DNA of 64,000 nt. It comes from Goekera deserti. GTDB lineage: Bacteria; Actinomycetota; Actinomycetes; Mycobacteriales; Geodermatophilaceae. The notes beneath the pieces were generated by a model. The model was not told where the DNA came from and did no database searches. It was given only the letters and a program-made list of their open reading frames with translations. The position numbers and the translations under genes are program-made. The number at the start of each line of letters is the position of its first letter. Position 1 is the first letter of the stretch. Below are positions 42,772 through 52,284 of the stretch, piece by piece. Where the stretch lies: NCBI RefSeq assembly GCF_010685995.1, contig NZ_JAAGWK010000008.1:62001-126000 (forward strand), in the 5' to 3' direction.

Positions 42772-44094
42772 GTGTTCCTCTCCCGCACCGAGGCCGCCAC
42801 CCTCGTCACCCGGCCCGTCGGCCTGACCGCCGCCACCCGGCGGCCACCGAGGCGGACACCGAGGCGGACGTCGACCCGGCGGCGGCTGTGGCCGCTGCTC
42901 GGCCCGGCGTTCGTCGCCGCGATCGCCTACGTGGACCCGGGGAACTTCGCCACCAACTCCAGCGCCGGGGCGTCCTTCGGCTACCAACTGCTGTGGGTCA
43001 TCGTCGCGGCCAACCTGATGGCGATGCTGGTGCAGACCCTCACCGCCAAGCTGGGCCTGGCCACCGGCCGGGACCTGGCCACGCTCTGCCGGGACACCCT
43101 GCCGCGACCCGTCGTCCGTGGCCTGTGGGTGCAGGCCGAGGTCGTCGCGATCGCCACCGACCTGGCCGAGATCGTGGGCGGCGCGGTCGCGCTGAACCTG
43201 CTGTTCGCCGTCCCGCTGCCGGTGGGCGGCATCATCACCGCCGTCGTCGCCTTCGTCCTGCTCGGCGCCCAGTCCCGCGGCCACCGGCCCTTCGAGCGGG
43301 TGATCGCCGCGCTGCTGCTGGTCATCGCCGCCGGCTTCGGCTACACGCTGCTCGGCGCGGGGCTCGACCCGGGCGCCGCCTCGGCCGGGCTGCTGCCCAC
43401 CCTCGGCGGCGGCGACAGCCTGCTGCTGGCCACCGGCATCCTGGGCGCCACGGTCATGCCGCACGTGATCTACGTGCACTCGGCGCTGACCCCGCACCGC
43501 TACGGCGACACCCACACCGCCGCCCGCAGCACCGCCGGCCGCGCCCGACTGCTCCGGGCCCAGCGGCTGGACGTCGTGCTCGCCATGGGCCTGGCCGGCC
43601 TGGTCAACGCCGCGATGCTCGTGGTCGCCGCCCAGCTGTTCTCCGGCAGCAGCACCGGTGAGGCGATGAGCCTGGAGGGCGTGCACGCCGGCCTGGCCCT
43701 GCAGTCCGGCGACGGTGCCGCGCTCGCGTTCGCGCTCGCCCTGCTGGCGTCGGGCTTCGCGGCCAGCAGCGTCGGCACCCACGCGGGGCAGGTGGTGATG
43801 GCCGGGTTCCTGCGCCGCCACCTGCCGGTGCTGGTGCGCCGGCTGATCACCCTGGCCCCCGCGCTCGCCGTCCTGCTGCTCGGCGCCGACCCCACCACGG
43901 CCCTGGTGTGGTCCCAGGTGGTGCTCTCCTTCGGCATCCCGTTCGCGCTGGTGCCGCTGGTGTGGCTGACCGCCCGGCGCAGCATCATGGGCGCCTGGGT
44001 GAACCGCCGGGTCACCACCGTCACCGCCGGCGCCATCGCGGCCGGCATCTCCGCGCTGAACCTGTACCTGGTGGTCGACACGCTGCTCGGCTGA
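42772..44094 (+). CDS. NRAMP family divalent metal transporter (MntH-like)
   Basis: 440 aa from GTG at 42772. The metal-binding signature DPGNFATNSSAGASFGY is in helix 1 (residues ~58-75) and the second one, ATGILGATVMPHVIYVHSAL, is in helix 6 with the conserved Met-Pro-His. Eleven hydrophobic segments can be counted. These residues select Mn2+/Fe2+ with proton symport. The helix-1 motif and MPH are intact, so transport of manganese is likely. The neighbouring Mn catalase gene would profit from this uptake. It is 65 bp upstream of the deacetylase gene. Confidence 0.92.
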   Translation: MFLSRTEAATLVTRPVGLTAATRRPPRRTPRRTSTRRRLWPLLGPAFVAAIAYVDPGNFATNSSAGASFGYQLLWVIVAANLMAMLVQTLTAKLGLATGRDLATLCRDTLPRPVVRGLWVQAEVVAIATDLAEIVGGAVALNLLFAVPLPVGGIITAVVAFVLLGAQSRGHRPFERVIAALLLVIAAGFGYTLLGAGLDPGAASAGLLPTLGGGDSLLLATGILGATVMPHVIYVHSALTPHRYGDTHTAARSTAGRARLLRAQRLDVVLAMGLAGLVNAAMLVVAAQLFSGSSTGEAMSLEGVHAGLALQSGDGAALAFALALLASGFAASSVGTHAGQVVMAGFLRRHLPVLVRRLITLAPALAVLLLGADPTTALVWSQVVLSFGIPFALVPLVWLTARRSIMGAWVNRRVTTVTAGAIAAGISALNLYLVVDTLLG

Positions 44095-44159
44095 GGTCGC
44101 TGCCAGCGTCCAGCCGTCTCCCAGCCACCGTCCAGGCAGCAGGTGCTCCATCGTCGCTC

Positions 44160-45032
44160 GTGAGCACCCGACGGCAGTTCCTCCTCGGCGCCGGCACCGG
44201 CGTGGCCGGTCTCGCCGTCGGCGCGGCCGCGGGCGCGTTCGCCGCCGACCAGGACGACCGGGTGCGCGCCCACGCCACCGCAGCCGCCCAGGCGCGGTTC
44301 GGCGAGGCCGGCGGCGCGGCCGACGACGGGGAGCAGGTGGCCCGCTACGGCACCCGGCGGGTGGTCTGGTCGGCCACGGTGGACCAGCAGGTCGCCGCCA
44401 TCACCTTCGACGACGGCCCCACCCCGGAGTTCACGCCACGGATCCTGGACGCGCTGGACCGCGCCGGGGTGAGCGCCACGTTCAACGTGATGGGCTGGAA
44501 CGGCGTGCACCACCCGGAGGTGCTGCGTGACGTGCTCGCCGCCGGGCACGAGATCGGCAACCACACCTGGACCCACCGCGACCTGACCACGCTGACCGCC
44601 GCCCAGACCCGGGACGAACTGGTCCGCTGCAAGGACGAGGTGGAGGCGCTGACCGGCCGGCCGTTCACCAGCTTCCGCCCGCCCCGCGGCGAGCTGACCG
44701 GCTACGCACTGCGGGTGGCGGCGGAGCTGGGCTACGACACCTACATCTGGTCGGTGACCCGCGGCCCGGGCGACCGCCGGGAGGTGGCCGAGGTCGCCGC
44801 CTACATGGGGAGCACGGTGGTGGCCGGGGACGTGCTGGGCCTGCACGACGGGATCGGGCAGGGCACCTTCGACCCCGACGCGGCCTTCGCCCGGGCGCTG
44901 TCGGACCGGCGCGAGCTGGAGGTGCGGGCGCTGCCGGAGGCGCTGTCCCGGATCGCCGACCGGGGCATCCGGCTCGTCGGGGCCGACCAGCTGCTCACCC
45001 TGGCCCGCCCGGAGCCGGTCGGCGGCGGCTGA
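44160..45032 (+). CDS. Polysaccharide deacetylase (NodB domain), Tat-exported
   Basis: 290 aa from GTG at 44160. A twin-arginine signal is present (STRRQFLLGAGTGVAGLAVG, residues 2-21). The NodB domain covers ~75-265: ITFDDGPTPEF (catalytic Asp, metal Asp), GNHTWTHRDLTTL (metal His pair), FRPPRGELTG and LHDGIGQGTF. It removes acetyl groups from cell-wall or capsule sugars outside the membrane. It is about 60% identical by eye to the next gene on the same strand, so they are a tandem duplication. Confidence 0.92.
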   Translation: MSTRRQFLLGAGTGVAGLAVGAAAGAFAADQDDRVRAHATAAAQARFGEAGGAADDGEQVARYGTRRVVWSATVDQQVAAITFDDGPTPEFTPRILDALDRAGVSATFNVMGWNGVHHPEVLRDVLAAGHEIGNHTWTHRDLTTLTAAQTRDELVRCKDEVEALTGRPFTSFRPPRGELTGYALRVAAELGYDTYIWSVTRGPGDRREVAEVAAYMGSTVVAGDVLGLHDGIGQGTFDPDAAFARALSDRRELEVRALPEALSRIADRGIRLVGADQLLTLARPEPVGGG

Positions 45033-45166
45033 CCCGCCACCCGTCCGGGGGCTCAAGAGCCCGCGGTGGACCGCCGACTACACCTCATGCGCATCACCAG
45101 CCCCACCGCCACGGCGGGCGGCCGACCCGTCCGGCCCGCCGGGCCGTCGACGCCGGAGCGGTCGCC

Positions 45167-46036
45167 GTGAGGCCGTCGCGCCGCAGCTTCCTGCTCGGCG
45201 CGGGCAGCGCCGCCGCGGGCCTGGCCGTCGGCGCCTCCGGGCTGCTGCCCGGGGCCGAGGCGGCGGAGGAGCAGTTCACCGTCGCCCAGCGGCGCCACCT
45301 GCAGGCCTCCGCCGCGGCCGCGCAGGGCATGAGCGTGGCCCGGCTGGGCACGCACCGCGTCGTCTGGTCGATGCCGGTGAGCCGGCCGGTGGCCGCGCTG
45401 ACCTTCGACGACGGCCCCACCCCGGAGTACACCGGCGCCGTGCTGGACGCGCTGGACAGGGCCGGCGTCACGGCCACCTTCAACGTGATGGGCTGGAACG
45501 CCGCCCGGCACCCCGGGCTGCTGCGCGAGGTGGTGGCCGCCGGGCACGAGCTGGGCAACCACACCTGGACGCACCAGGACCTGACCTACCTGAGCGCCGC
45601 GGAGACCCGGGAGCAGCTGATCCGCTGCCGGGACGAGGTGGCCGCCGTCGTCGGCGCCCCGCTGACCTGCTTCCGCCCGCCCCGCGGCCAGGTGACCGGC
45701 CAGGCGCTGCAGGTCGCCGCCGAGCTCGGCTACGACACCTACATCTGGTCGTGCACCCGCGGGCCCGACGAGCTGGACTCGGTGGACGCGATCGCCGCCT
45801 ACCTGGGCTCCACCGTGGACGCCGGGGACGTCGTCTGCCTGCACGACGGCATCGGCCGGGGCACGTTCTCCCCCACCGCGCGGTTCGCCCGGGACCTGGC
45901 CCACCGCCGCGACCTGGAGGTCGCGGCCCTGCCCGAGGCGCTCATGCGCATCGCCGACCGGGGCATCTCGCTGGTCAGCGCCACGCAGATGCTGGCGCTC
46001 TCCGACGCCGAGCAGGCTGCCGCCGTCGCCGGGTGA
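45167..46036 (+). CDS. Polysaccharide deacetylase (NodB domain), second tandem copy
   Basis: 289 aa from GTG at 45167 after CCGGAGCGG. Twin-arginine signal RPSRRSFLLGAGSAAAGLAV. NodB motifs: LTFDDGPTPEYT, GNHTWTHQDLTYL, CFRPPRGQVTG and LHDGIGRGTF, matching the first copy position by position (NVMGWN, YDTYIWS are shared). Two extra Cys residues (LTCFRPP and WSCTRGPDE) are specific to this copy. The same substrate class with different regulation or specificity is plausible. Confidence 0.92.
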   Translation: MRPSRRSFLLGAGSAAAGLAVGASGLLPGAEAAEEQFTVAQRRHLQASAAAAQGMSVARLGTHRVVWSMPVSRPVAALTFDDGPTPEYTGAVLDALDRAGVTATFNVMGWNAARHPGLLREVVAAGHELGNHTWTHQDLTYLSAAETREQLIRCRDEVAAVVGAPLTCFRPPRGQVTGQALQVAAELGYDTYIWSCTRGPDELDSVDAIAAYLGSTVDAGDVVCLHDGIGRGTFSPTARFARDLAHRRDLEVAALPEALMRIADRGISLVSATQMLALSDAEQAAAVAG

Positions 46037-46291
46037 ACCGGCCGGCAGGCCGCCCGGGGGCCACACCGTGACCCCCTGCGCACCCTCCTCCGCTCCGCGG
46101 AGTCGACTCGGCCACCCGTGCGGACCGGCGAGCACCTCCCCCGCGTCGTTCCGGTACCGATGGTGCTCGCCGGCGCGAACTCGCCGGCGCAGTGCCGATG
46201 ACAGCGGACGGCACCCGAGGGGTCCCCCTCAGGAGTGCGCGGTCGAGCATGCGGCCGGAGCTTGGGCACGACGACGAAGGAGCGATCACAG

Positions 46292-47890
46292 ATGTCACGA
46301 CTCGCGAGGACGGCCCGGGACGTCGGGGTCACCACCAAGATCTTGTTCAGCGTGGGTGTGGCCGTCACCGTCGCGCTCGTGGTGGGGCTGGGCGGGCTGC
46401 GCGCCCTGTCCACGTCCGCCGACCAGACGGCGGAGCTGTACGGCCAGCACACCGTGGGCGCGCGCCTGGCATCGGAGGCACGTTTCCAGTACGCCATGTT
46501 CCGGGTGGCGGCCAGCGCCGTCCAGTTCGCCAAGGACCCCCAGACAGCGGCGACGGCGACCGAGACCCGCGACGCCGCACGGGACGCATTGAGCGCGGCG
46601 GTGGCGAGCGCCGGCGACCTGGCGCGCCCCGGCTCACCGGAGGCGGCGCAGGTCGCGGTCGTCGAGGAGGACCTGGCGGCCTACCTGGTCGTCGTCGAGA
46701 AGCTGGACCAGCTCGTGGCCGCCAAGGACTTCCAGGCCCTGGGCCAGCTGATGCCCACGGTGAGCCCGATGAGCACCGCAGTGGTCGACGGCCTGCAGGA
46801 ACTCGTCGACGTCGCGGACGCGCAAGCAGCGGCACAGGCCGCCGAGGCCCAGACCGCCTACGAGCGCACGCGCACCACGCTCGTCGCCGTCCTGGCTGCG
46901 GGCAGCGTGCTGGCCGGGCTGCTGGGACTGCTCGTCGCCCGCAGCATCACCCGGGCGCTCGGCCGGGTGCGGAGCTCGCTGGAGCACCTGGCCGACGGGG
47001 ACCTGACCCACCCGGCGACGATCGACCAGCGCGACGAGGTCGGCCAGATGGCGGCCACGCTGGACACCGCCCTGACCAACCTGCGCGGCCTGATGGCATC
47101 GGTGGTCGAGTCCGCGGACGCCGTCGCGGCGTCCTCCACCGAGCTGAGCTCCTCGGCGTCCCAGATCTCGGCCTCGGCGCAGGAGACCTCCGCGCAGTCC
47201 GCGGTCGTGTCGGCCGCCGCCGACGAGGTGTCCCGCAACGTCGGCACCGTCGCCGCCGGTGCGGAGCAGATGGGCGCCAGCATCCGCGAGATCTCGCGGA
47301 ACGCGAACGAGGCGGCCCAGGTCGCGGCGACCGCAGTCGCCGAGGCCGAGACCACCAACGCCACCGTGCTCAAGCTCGGTGACTCCTCGCGCGAGATCGG
47401 CGACGTCGTCAAGCTGATCACCTCCATCGCCGAGCAGACCAACCTGCTCGCCCTCAACGCCACCATCGAGGCGGCCCGGGCCGGGGAGGCCGGCAAGGGC
47501 TTCGCGGTGGTCGCCACCGAGGTCAAGGACCTGGCGCAGGAGACGGCGCGGGCCACCGAGGAGATCGCCCGCCGGGTGACGGCCATCCAGACCGACACCA
47601 CCGGCGCCGCCCAGGCGATCGGCCGGATCAGCGCGGTCATCGGCTCGATCAACGACTACCAGCTCACCATCGCCAGCGCCGTGGAGGAGCAGACGGCCAC
47701 CACCACGGAGATGAGCCGCTCGGTCGCCGAGGCGGCGTCCGGCACGGGTGAGATCGCGGAGAACATCACCGCGGTGTCCTCGGCCGCGGGGTCGACCACC
47801 GACGCCCTCACCCGGACCAGGGAGTCCGTCGACGACCTGTCCCGGATGGCGGGGGAGCTCCGGGTCACGGTGGGCCGGTTCCGCTTCTGA
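46292..47890 (+). CDS. Methyl-accepting chemotaxis protein
   Basis: 532 aa from ATG at 46292 with AAGGAG upstream; 19 further in-frame codons exist. Membrane segments at ~16-38 ([20 protein letters not shown]) and ~192-212 ([22 protein letters not shown]) flank a four-helix periplasmic sensor with no Cys. HAMP follows ([20 protein letters not shown]). The signalling hairpin tip is [20 protein letters not shown] and then [19 protein letters not shown]. The C-terminus RFRF has no CheR pentapeptide. It would relay chemical signals to CheA/CheW, which are not in the window. The ligand is unknown. Confidence 0.93.
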   Translation: MSRLARTARDVGVTTKILFSVGVAVTVALVVGLGGLRALSTSADQTAELYGQHTVGARLASEARFQYAMFRVAASAVQFAKDPQTAATATETRDAARDALSAAVASAGDLARPGSPEAAQVAVVEEDLAAYLVVVEKLDQLVAAKDFQALGQLMPTVSPMSTAVVDGLQELVDVADAQAAAQAAEAQTAYERTRTTLVAVLAAGSVLAGLLGLLVARSITRALGRVRSSLEHLADGDLTHPATIDQRDEVGQMAATLDTALTNLRGLMASVVESADAVAASSTELSSSASQISASAQETSAQSAVVSAAADEVSRNVGTVAAGAEQMGASIREISRNANEAAQVAATAVAEAETTNATVLKLGDSSREIGDVVKLITSIAEQTNLLALNATIEAARAGEAGKGFAVVATEVKDLAQETARATEEIARRVTAIQTDTTGAAQAIGRISAVIGSINDYQLTIASAVEEQTATTTEMSRSVAEAASGTGEIAENITAVSSAAGSTTDALTRTRESVDDLSRMAGELRVTVGRFRF

Positions 47891-47916
47891 CACACGGCTC
47901 CACGGTTCCCGCACAC

Positions 47917-47957
47917 GGGGCCCGGCGACCCGCGCACCACGCGGGTCGCCGGGCCCC
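47917..47957. terminator. Perfect 18-bp hairpin between convergent genes
   Basis: Arm GGGGCCCGGCGACCCGCG, loop CACCA, exact complement on the right. It lies 26 bp after the chemoreceptor stop and 53 bp past the end of the opposing gene; bidirectional terminator. Confidence 0.88.
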
Positions 47958-48010
47958 GTCGGCGTCGGGGGGTCCTCGCCGGCGCCCGCGCAGGGGTGCC
48001 AGCAGCACAC

Positions 48011-49069
48011 CTAGACCCGGACGACGATCCCGCGCCGGGCGAGCTCGGCGCACAGCGCCCAGATGACCAGCACGCTGGCCGCCGGGTACAGGTAGGCGGC
48101 GGCGGTGACCGAGGTGAGCGAGGCCAGCCAGTCGACGACCACCGGCTGCACCCCACCGGACAGCAGCGCCCGGAAGAGCAGCTCGGAGGCGGCGAAGGCG
48201 ACGATCGCGTTCAGCCCCAGCACCTCGGCGGGGCGGAACGGGCGGTGCACCCGGCGCATGTCGGCCAGCCAGTACGCAGCCGCCAGCACCAGCAGGCCGA
48301 TGCCCCCGGTGACCAGCACGAAGGACGGCGTCCAGAGCCGCTTGTTCACCGGGAGCAGCGGCGCCAGCGCGAGCCCGAGGGCCAGCAGCGCGACACCGGC
48401 CGGCACCAGCCGGCGCAGCACGGCGCCCCCGGTGTGCTCCAGCAGCACCCGCCCGGCCAGCACGCCGAGGAACACGGTCAGCGCGCTGGGCAGGTAGGAG
48501 TGCGGCGCCTCGGCGGAGAACTGCAGGCCGATGGTCTCGTCGAACCAGCGGGCCCAGGACGCCTCCGGGGACACCGAGGCGCTGCCCGTGCCGGGGACGG
48601 CGACCAGCGTGTCCAGCGCGACCAGCGCCGCCAGCACGGCGGTGGCCACCGGCAGCTGGGCGACCCGGGGCAGCTGCAGCAGCAGCCAGCAGAGCAGGTA
48701 GGCCCCCGCGATGTGCCCGAGCACCCCGGCACCGACGGTGCCCCAGCCGTACTTGGCGGTGACGATCAGCACGCCGAGCACGCTCAGCTTGACCACCCGC
48801 CACAGCACCGCGCGGGGGCGGGCCGCGCGCGAGGAGAACGGCATGGACACGCCCACCACCAGCAGGAACACCGGGAAGACGACGTCGGCCAGCCGCAGCC
48901 CGTGCCAGGGCGCGTGCACGAACTGCTCACCGATCGAGCCGTTGCCGCGGTTGTCCACGAACAGCATGCCGACGACGGCGAGCCCGCGGGCGACGTCGAC
49001 GCCGCGCAGGCGGGGCCGGGCCGGGGCGGCGGCCGGTGCGGTCGTCGCGGTGCGGACGGGGCTGGTCAC
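48011..49069 (-). CDS. Multi-pass membrane protein, DUF5009 / heparan-alpha-glucosaminide N-acetyltransferase-like
   Basis: 352 aa from GTG at 49069. Opens with LRGVDVARGLAVVGMLFVDN, a signature of the acyltransferase-3/DUF5009 (HGSNAT-like) group, followed by WHGLRLADVVFPVFLLVVGVS. About ten transmembrane segments follow. The catalytic His region is not as clear as in HGSNAT. Members move acetyl groups across the membrane to sugars. It is monocistronic. The neighbouring deacetylases hint at sugar acetyl turnover at the envelope, by inference. Confidence 0.8.
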   Translation of the reverse strand: MTSPVRTATTAPAAAPARPRLRGVDVARGLAVVGMLFVDNRGNGSIGEQFVHAPWHGLRLADVVFPVFLLVVGVSMPFSSRAARPRAVLWRVVKLSVLGVLIVTAKYGWGTVGAGVLGHIAGAYLLCWLLLQLPRVAQLPVATAVLAALVALDTLVAVPGTGSASVSPEASWARWFDETIGLQFSAEAPHSYLPSALTVFLGVLAGRVLLEHTGGAVLRRLVPAGVALLALGLALAPLLPVNKRLWTPSFVLVTGGIGLLVLAAAYWLADMRRVHRPFRPAEVLGLNAIVAFAASELLFRALLSGGVQPVVVDWLASLTSVTAAAYLYPAASVLVIWALCAELARRGIVVRV

Positions 49070-49210
49070 GCCCCGACCGTAGGGGTCCGGCGCTCGGCGT
49101 GCCGCGACTGCCAGCGACGTCACAGCGAGATCAGGGAGAACTCCCCAGGACGGGGGACTCCACTGGCGGTCGTTGCGCAAGGCAACAGGGACGACCACCG
49201 GAGGCTCCAC

Positions 49211-49618
49211 GTGAAGACCACCACCGCCATGCTCCGGGCCGAGGCCCGGGTCGTGCCGCTCACCGCCAGCCCCGACCGGCTCGCCGAGGTGCTGGACGCC
49301 CTCGCCGGCTACGAGACGCTGGCGCTGACCAGCATCGCGGCCATGATGGGCGACGACCAGCCCGCCGAGCTGCGCACCGCCATCTGCACCGCCCAGGACG
49401 CCGCCGACCTCAGCGCGTGCACCCGCCGGCTGCTGTCCCGCAACACCCCGGCGTCCGGCCTGGTGGTGCGCTCGGCGCTGGAGACCACGATCGTCGCGCT
49501 GGACCGCAGTGCCCGGGTCTGCGGCCGGCTGGCCGAGCGGCCGCACTGCCGGATGCAGGCGGAGGCCGCCGCGGAGACCGCCGGCCGCTGCCGCCGGCTG
49601 CGCACCCAGCTGCGCTGA
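49211..49618 (+). CDS. Four-helix-bundle protein resembling copper-storage (DUF326) proteins but Cys-poor
   Basis: 135 aa from GTG at 49211 after GGAGG. Helical throughout. The layout AICTAQDAADLSACTRRLLS, then LVVRSALETTIVALDRSARV, then CGRLAERPHCRMQAEAAAET, with C near the end, aligns by eye with Csp3/DUF326 proteins (the ...ERHxxMHEHCRxCAEACR... region). Where those have 13-19 Cys, this has only about five. Copper storage is therefore doubtful. It could have become a structural protein. Monocistronic. Confidence 0.55.
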   Translation: MKTTTAMLRAEARVVPLTASPDRLAEVLDALAGYETLALTSIAAMMGDDQPAELRTAICTAQDAADLSACTRRLLSRNTPASGLVVRSALETTIVALDRSARVCGRLAERPHCRMQAEAAAETAGRCRRLRTQLR

Positions 49619-49655
49619 GCACCGGTGGGGTCCCGCCCGGGACCCCACCGCCCGG

Positions 49656-50945
49656 TCAGGTCAGCGGGCTGCGCGGCAGCATCCGGTCGCTGATGATGCG
49701 CTTCTGGATCTCGCTGGTGCCCTCGAAGATCGTGGTCAGCCGGGCGTCGCGCCAGTGCCGCTCCACCTGGCGCTCGGTGGTGTAGCCGTTGCCGCCGTGC
49801 AGCTGCATGGCCTGGTTGGTCACCCGCACGGCCATCTCGGTGGCCTGCAGCTTGACCATGGCCGCCTCCCGCTCGCAGGCCACGCCCTCGTCCAGCAGGT
49901 GGGCCACCTGGCGGTAGAACGCCCGGGCCTGCTCGACGTCGGCGGCCATCTCCGCCAGCGCGAAGCGCAGCGCCTGGAAGTCCCCGATCGGGTGGCCGAA
50001 CTGCTCGCGCTCCTGCAGGTAGAGCACCGAGTCCTCGACGGCGGCACGGGCCAGGCCGACCGCCCGGGCGGCGGTGTGCACCCGCGCGGTGTTCAGGAAC
50101 GCCTGCGCCTCGGCGAATCCCGCCCGGCTGCTCTGCTGGCCACCAGAGGAGTCGCCGTCTCCGTCGCCCGGCGCCACGATGAGGTCGTCGGCGGGGATCC
50201 GGACGCCGTCGAACTGCAGGTCCCAGGTCAGGAAGCCGTGGTAGCCGACCTTGTCGATCGGGTAGCCGGTCAGGCCGGCGGGGAACGACCCGCGCTCCTT
50301 GACCAGCAGCAGGTTGCGCAGCCCGCGCGAGCGGGACTCCCCCGGCGCCGGGTCGCTGACGCGCACCAGGACCTGGATGAAGTCCGCGGCCTTCGCATTG
50401 CCGCACCAGCGCTTGTGCCCGGTGACCACCCACTCGTCGCCGTCGAGCACCGCCCGGGTCTGCACCCCGGCCAGGTCGGACCCCGCGTCGGGCTCGGACA
50501 GCGCCACCGCGCCGATCCAGGAGCCGGCCGCGCTGCGGCGCAGCAGGTCGGCGCGGCGCCCGGGGTCGGCCACCGAGGTGCCCATGCCCTGCGCGCGGGC
50601 CAGGATGCTCGCCACGCTCATCCAGGCCCGGGCCAGCTCCTCGCTGACCGTGCAGTACTCGAAGACGCCGAGGCCCAGGCCGCCGTCCTCGGCCGGGATC
50701 GTGATGCCGAACCAGCCCAGCTCGGCCATCCGGTCCAGCAGGTGCCGCGGGATCTCGCCCTTCTGCGGGTCGAGCTCGTCGGCGACCGGCAGCACCTCGT
50801 CCATCGCGAACCGCCGGGCCTGCTCCTGCAGCGCGGCGCGCTCCGGGGTGTGCCAGGGCGAGGTCAGCGCCGGCGGGCGGGGCTGCCAGGCGCCGTCGTC
50901 CGGGGCCGGGCCGGAAGGGGCGGGTCGGGTGTCGGTCGACGTCAT
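49656..50945 (-). CDS. Acyl-CoA dehydrogenase
   Basis: 429 aa from ATG at 50945, after CAGGAGCG. Three-domain ACAD: N-terminal helical with QARRFAMDEVLPVADELDPQ, middle beta domain (WIGAVALSEPDAGSDLAGVQT, FAD-binding; VVTGHKRWCGNA), C-terminal helical part QLHGGNGYTTERQVERHWRD and LTTIFEGTSEIQKRIISDRM. The catalytic Glu is expected in the IFEGTSEIQ segment or the LGW/helix position, depending on subtype. Likely a short-/branched-chain acyl-CoA dehydrogenase, fitting with the dehydrogenase and IcmF genes. Exact chain length is unknown. Confidence 0.93.
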   Translation of the reverse strand: MTSTDTRPAPSGPAPDDGAWQPRPPALTSPWHTPERAALQEQARRFAMDEVLPVADELDPQKGEIPRHLLDRMAELGWFGITIPAEDGGLGLGVFEYCTVSEELARAWMSVASILARAQGMGTSVADPGRRADLLRRSAAGSWIGAVALSEPDAGSDLAGVQTRAVLDGDEWVVTGHKRWCGNAKAADFIQVLVRVSDPAPGESRSRGLRNLLLVKERGSFPAGLTGYPIDKVGYHGFLTWDLQFDGVRIPADDLIVAPGDGDGDSSGGQQSSRAGFAEAQAFLNTARVHTAARAVGLARAAVEDSVLYLQEREQFGHPIGDFQALRFALAEMAADVEQARAFYRQVAHLLDEGVACEREAAMVKLQATEMAVRVTNQAMQLHGGNGYTTERQVERHWRDARLTTIFEGTSEIQKRIISDRMLPRSPLT

Positions 50946-51015
50946 CGTCTGGCGCTCCTGGGCTCGGGGTCTCGCCCTACTGTCCAGTGACCCCTGGACG
51001 AGCGCACGCCCCGGC

Positions 51016-51681
51016 TCAGCCGACCGCCTCCAGCGACGGGTCGGTGGCGCCGGGCGCCGACGGGCGCTGCAGCCGCCGCCAGGTCAGGAACCCCCACGCG
51101 CAGAACCCGCCGTAGACGGCGTAGAGCAGTGCCGAGGGGTAGTAGCCGGCGTCCAGCAGCAGCGGGACGCCGACTGCGTCGACGGCGATCCAGACCAGCC
51201 AGAACTCCACGTACCCGCGGGCCATGCCGTAGGTGGCCAGCAGGCTGCCGACGAAGATCCACGCGTCGGCCAGCGGGCCGTAGCTGCCGAGCCGGTCGAG
51301 CACCGCGTAGGCGACCGCGACGCCGGCGACGGTCGCCGCGAGCAGCGACAGCCGCTCCTGGCCGCTGGCCCAGCGGGGCACGACGGCCGGGCCGCCGTCC
51401 CGGTTGCGGTGCCAGCGCCACCAGCCGTAGGCGCCGACAGCGGCGAAGAACACCTGGCGACCGGCCTGGCCGTAGAGGTCGGTGTCCTGCGGGGTGTCGA
51501 ACACCCCGCCCAGGAAGACCGTGAACAGCAGCACGTTGGCGAGGATCCCGACCGGCCACGCCGCGGTGACCCGGCGCATGCCGAGCACCGCGCTGGCCAG
51601 GCCGACGGTGTTGCCGATGACCTCCCGCCACAGGATGTCGGCACCCAGCACGTGCACGCTGGCGTCCAGCAACCAGCCCAT
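51016..51681 (-). CDS. pnuC: PnuC-like nicotinamide riboside transporter
   Basis: 221 aa from ATG at 51681. Seven hydrophobic segments. The PnuC signatures are WREVIGNTVGLASAVLGMRR, FFAAVGAYGWWRWHRN (WxxW-type motif), YGPLADAWIFVGSLLATYGM and EFWLVWIAVDAVGVPLL. The protein takes up nicotinamide riboside by facilitated diffusion with phosphorylation as trap. It lies 70 bp downstream of the acyl-CoA dehydrogenase start on the same strand. Confidence 0.92.
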   Translation of the reverse strand: MGWLLDASVHVLGADILWREVIGNTVGLASAVLGMRRVTAAWPVGILANVLLFTVFLGGVFDTPQDTDLYGQAGRQVFFAAVGAYGWWRWHRNRDGGPAVVPRWASGQERLSLLAATVAGVAVAYAVLDRLGSYGPLADAWIFVGSLLATYGMARGYVEFWLVWIAVDAVGVPLLLDAGYYPSALLYAVYGGFCAWGFLTWRRLQRPSAPGATDPSLEAVG

Positions 51682-51779
51682 GTCGCCCCCCGCGGCCGGG
51701 CCGCGCCGGCGGGGCGCAGCGGTCGGGCGGAGGAACCCGGCGGGCGGTGCGGCCATTCCCGCCGCACCGCCCCGCGGGG

Positions 51780-52214
51780 TCAGGCGGGGGCGCCGGCGAG
51801 CTGCTCGCCGTCGCCGGAGGGGACGGCGGAGAGGTCCATGTGCATGACCTCCCAGACGTGGCCGTCGGGGTCGGTGAAGCTGCGGCCGTACATGAAGCCG
51901 TGGTCCTGGGCCGGCTGCCAGTCGCCGCCACCGGAGGCCAGCGCCTTGTCGGCGAGCGCGTCGACGGCCTCGCGACTGTCGGCCGACAGGCAGTAGATGG
52001 CGCGCGTGCCGGCGGCGGCGTCGGCGACGGGGCCGGTCACGAAGTCGGCGAAGCGCTCGGTCTCCAGCAGCATCAGCACGATGTGCTCGCTGATGGTGGC
52101 GTTGCTGGTGCGCTCGTCGGCCCACTTCTCGTCGGTGGGGTAGCCGAGGCCGTTCCAGAAGGTGCGGGCGGCCTGCGCGTCGCGGACCTGCAGGTTGATG
52201 AAGATCGCGGTCAC
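51780..52214 (-). CDS. VOC family protein (glyoxalase/bleomycin-resistance fold)
   Basis: 144 aa from GTG at 52214 after GAGGAGACGACC. Begins AIFINLQVRDAQAARTFWNGLG; C-terminal FMYGRSFTDPDGHVWEVMHMD carries the metal-ligand Glu region. This is the bacterial extradiol/glyoxalase subtype often described as 'VOC family protein' with HxlR neighbours. The divergent gene encodes an HxlR regulator, with two palindromic sites between. The substrate is unknown. Confidence 0.9.
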   Translation of the reverse strand: MTAIFINLQVRDAQAARTFWNGLGYPTDEKWADERTSNATISEHIVLMLLETERFADFVTGPVADAAAGTRAIYCLSADSREAVDALADKALASGGGDWQPAQDHGFMYGRSFTDPDGHVWEVMHMDLSAVPSGDGEQLAGAPA

Positions 52215-52284
52215 GGTCGTCTCCTCGTCGTCCGGGCCGGTCGGGGTGACCGGCTGTTCGGTGGGGTGACCGTACCCACCTTGA

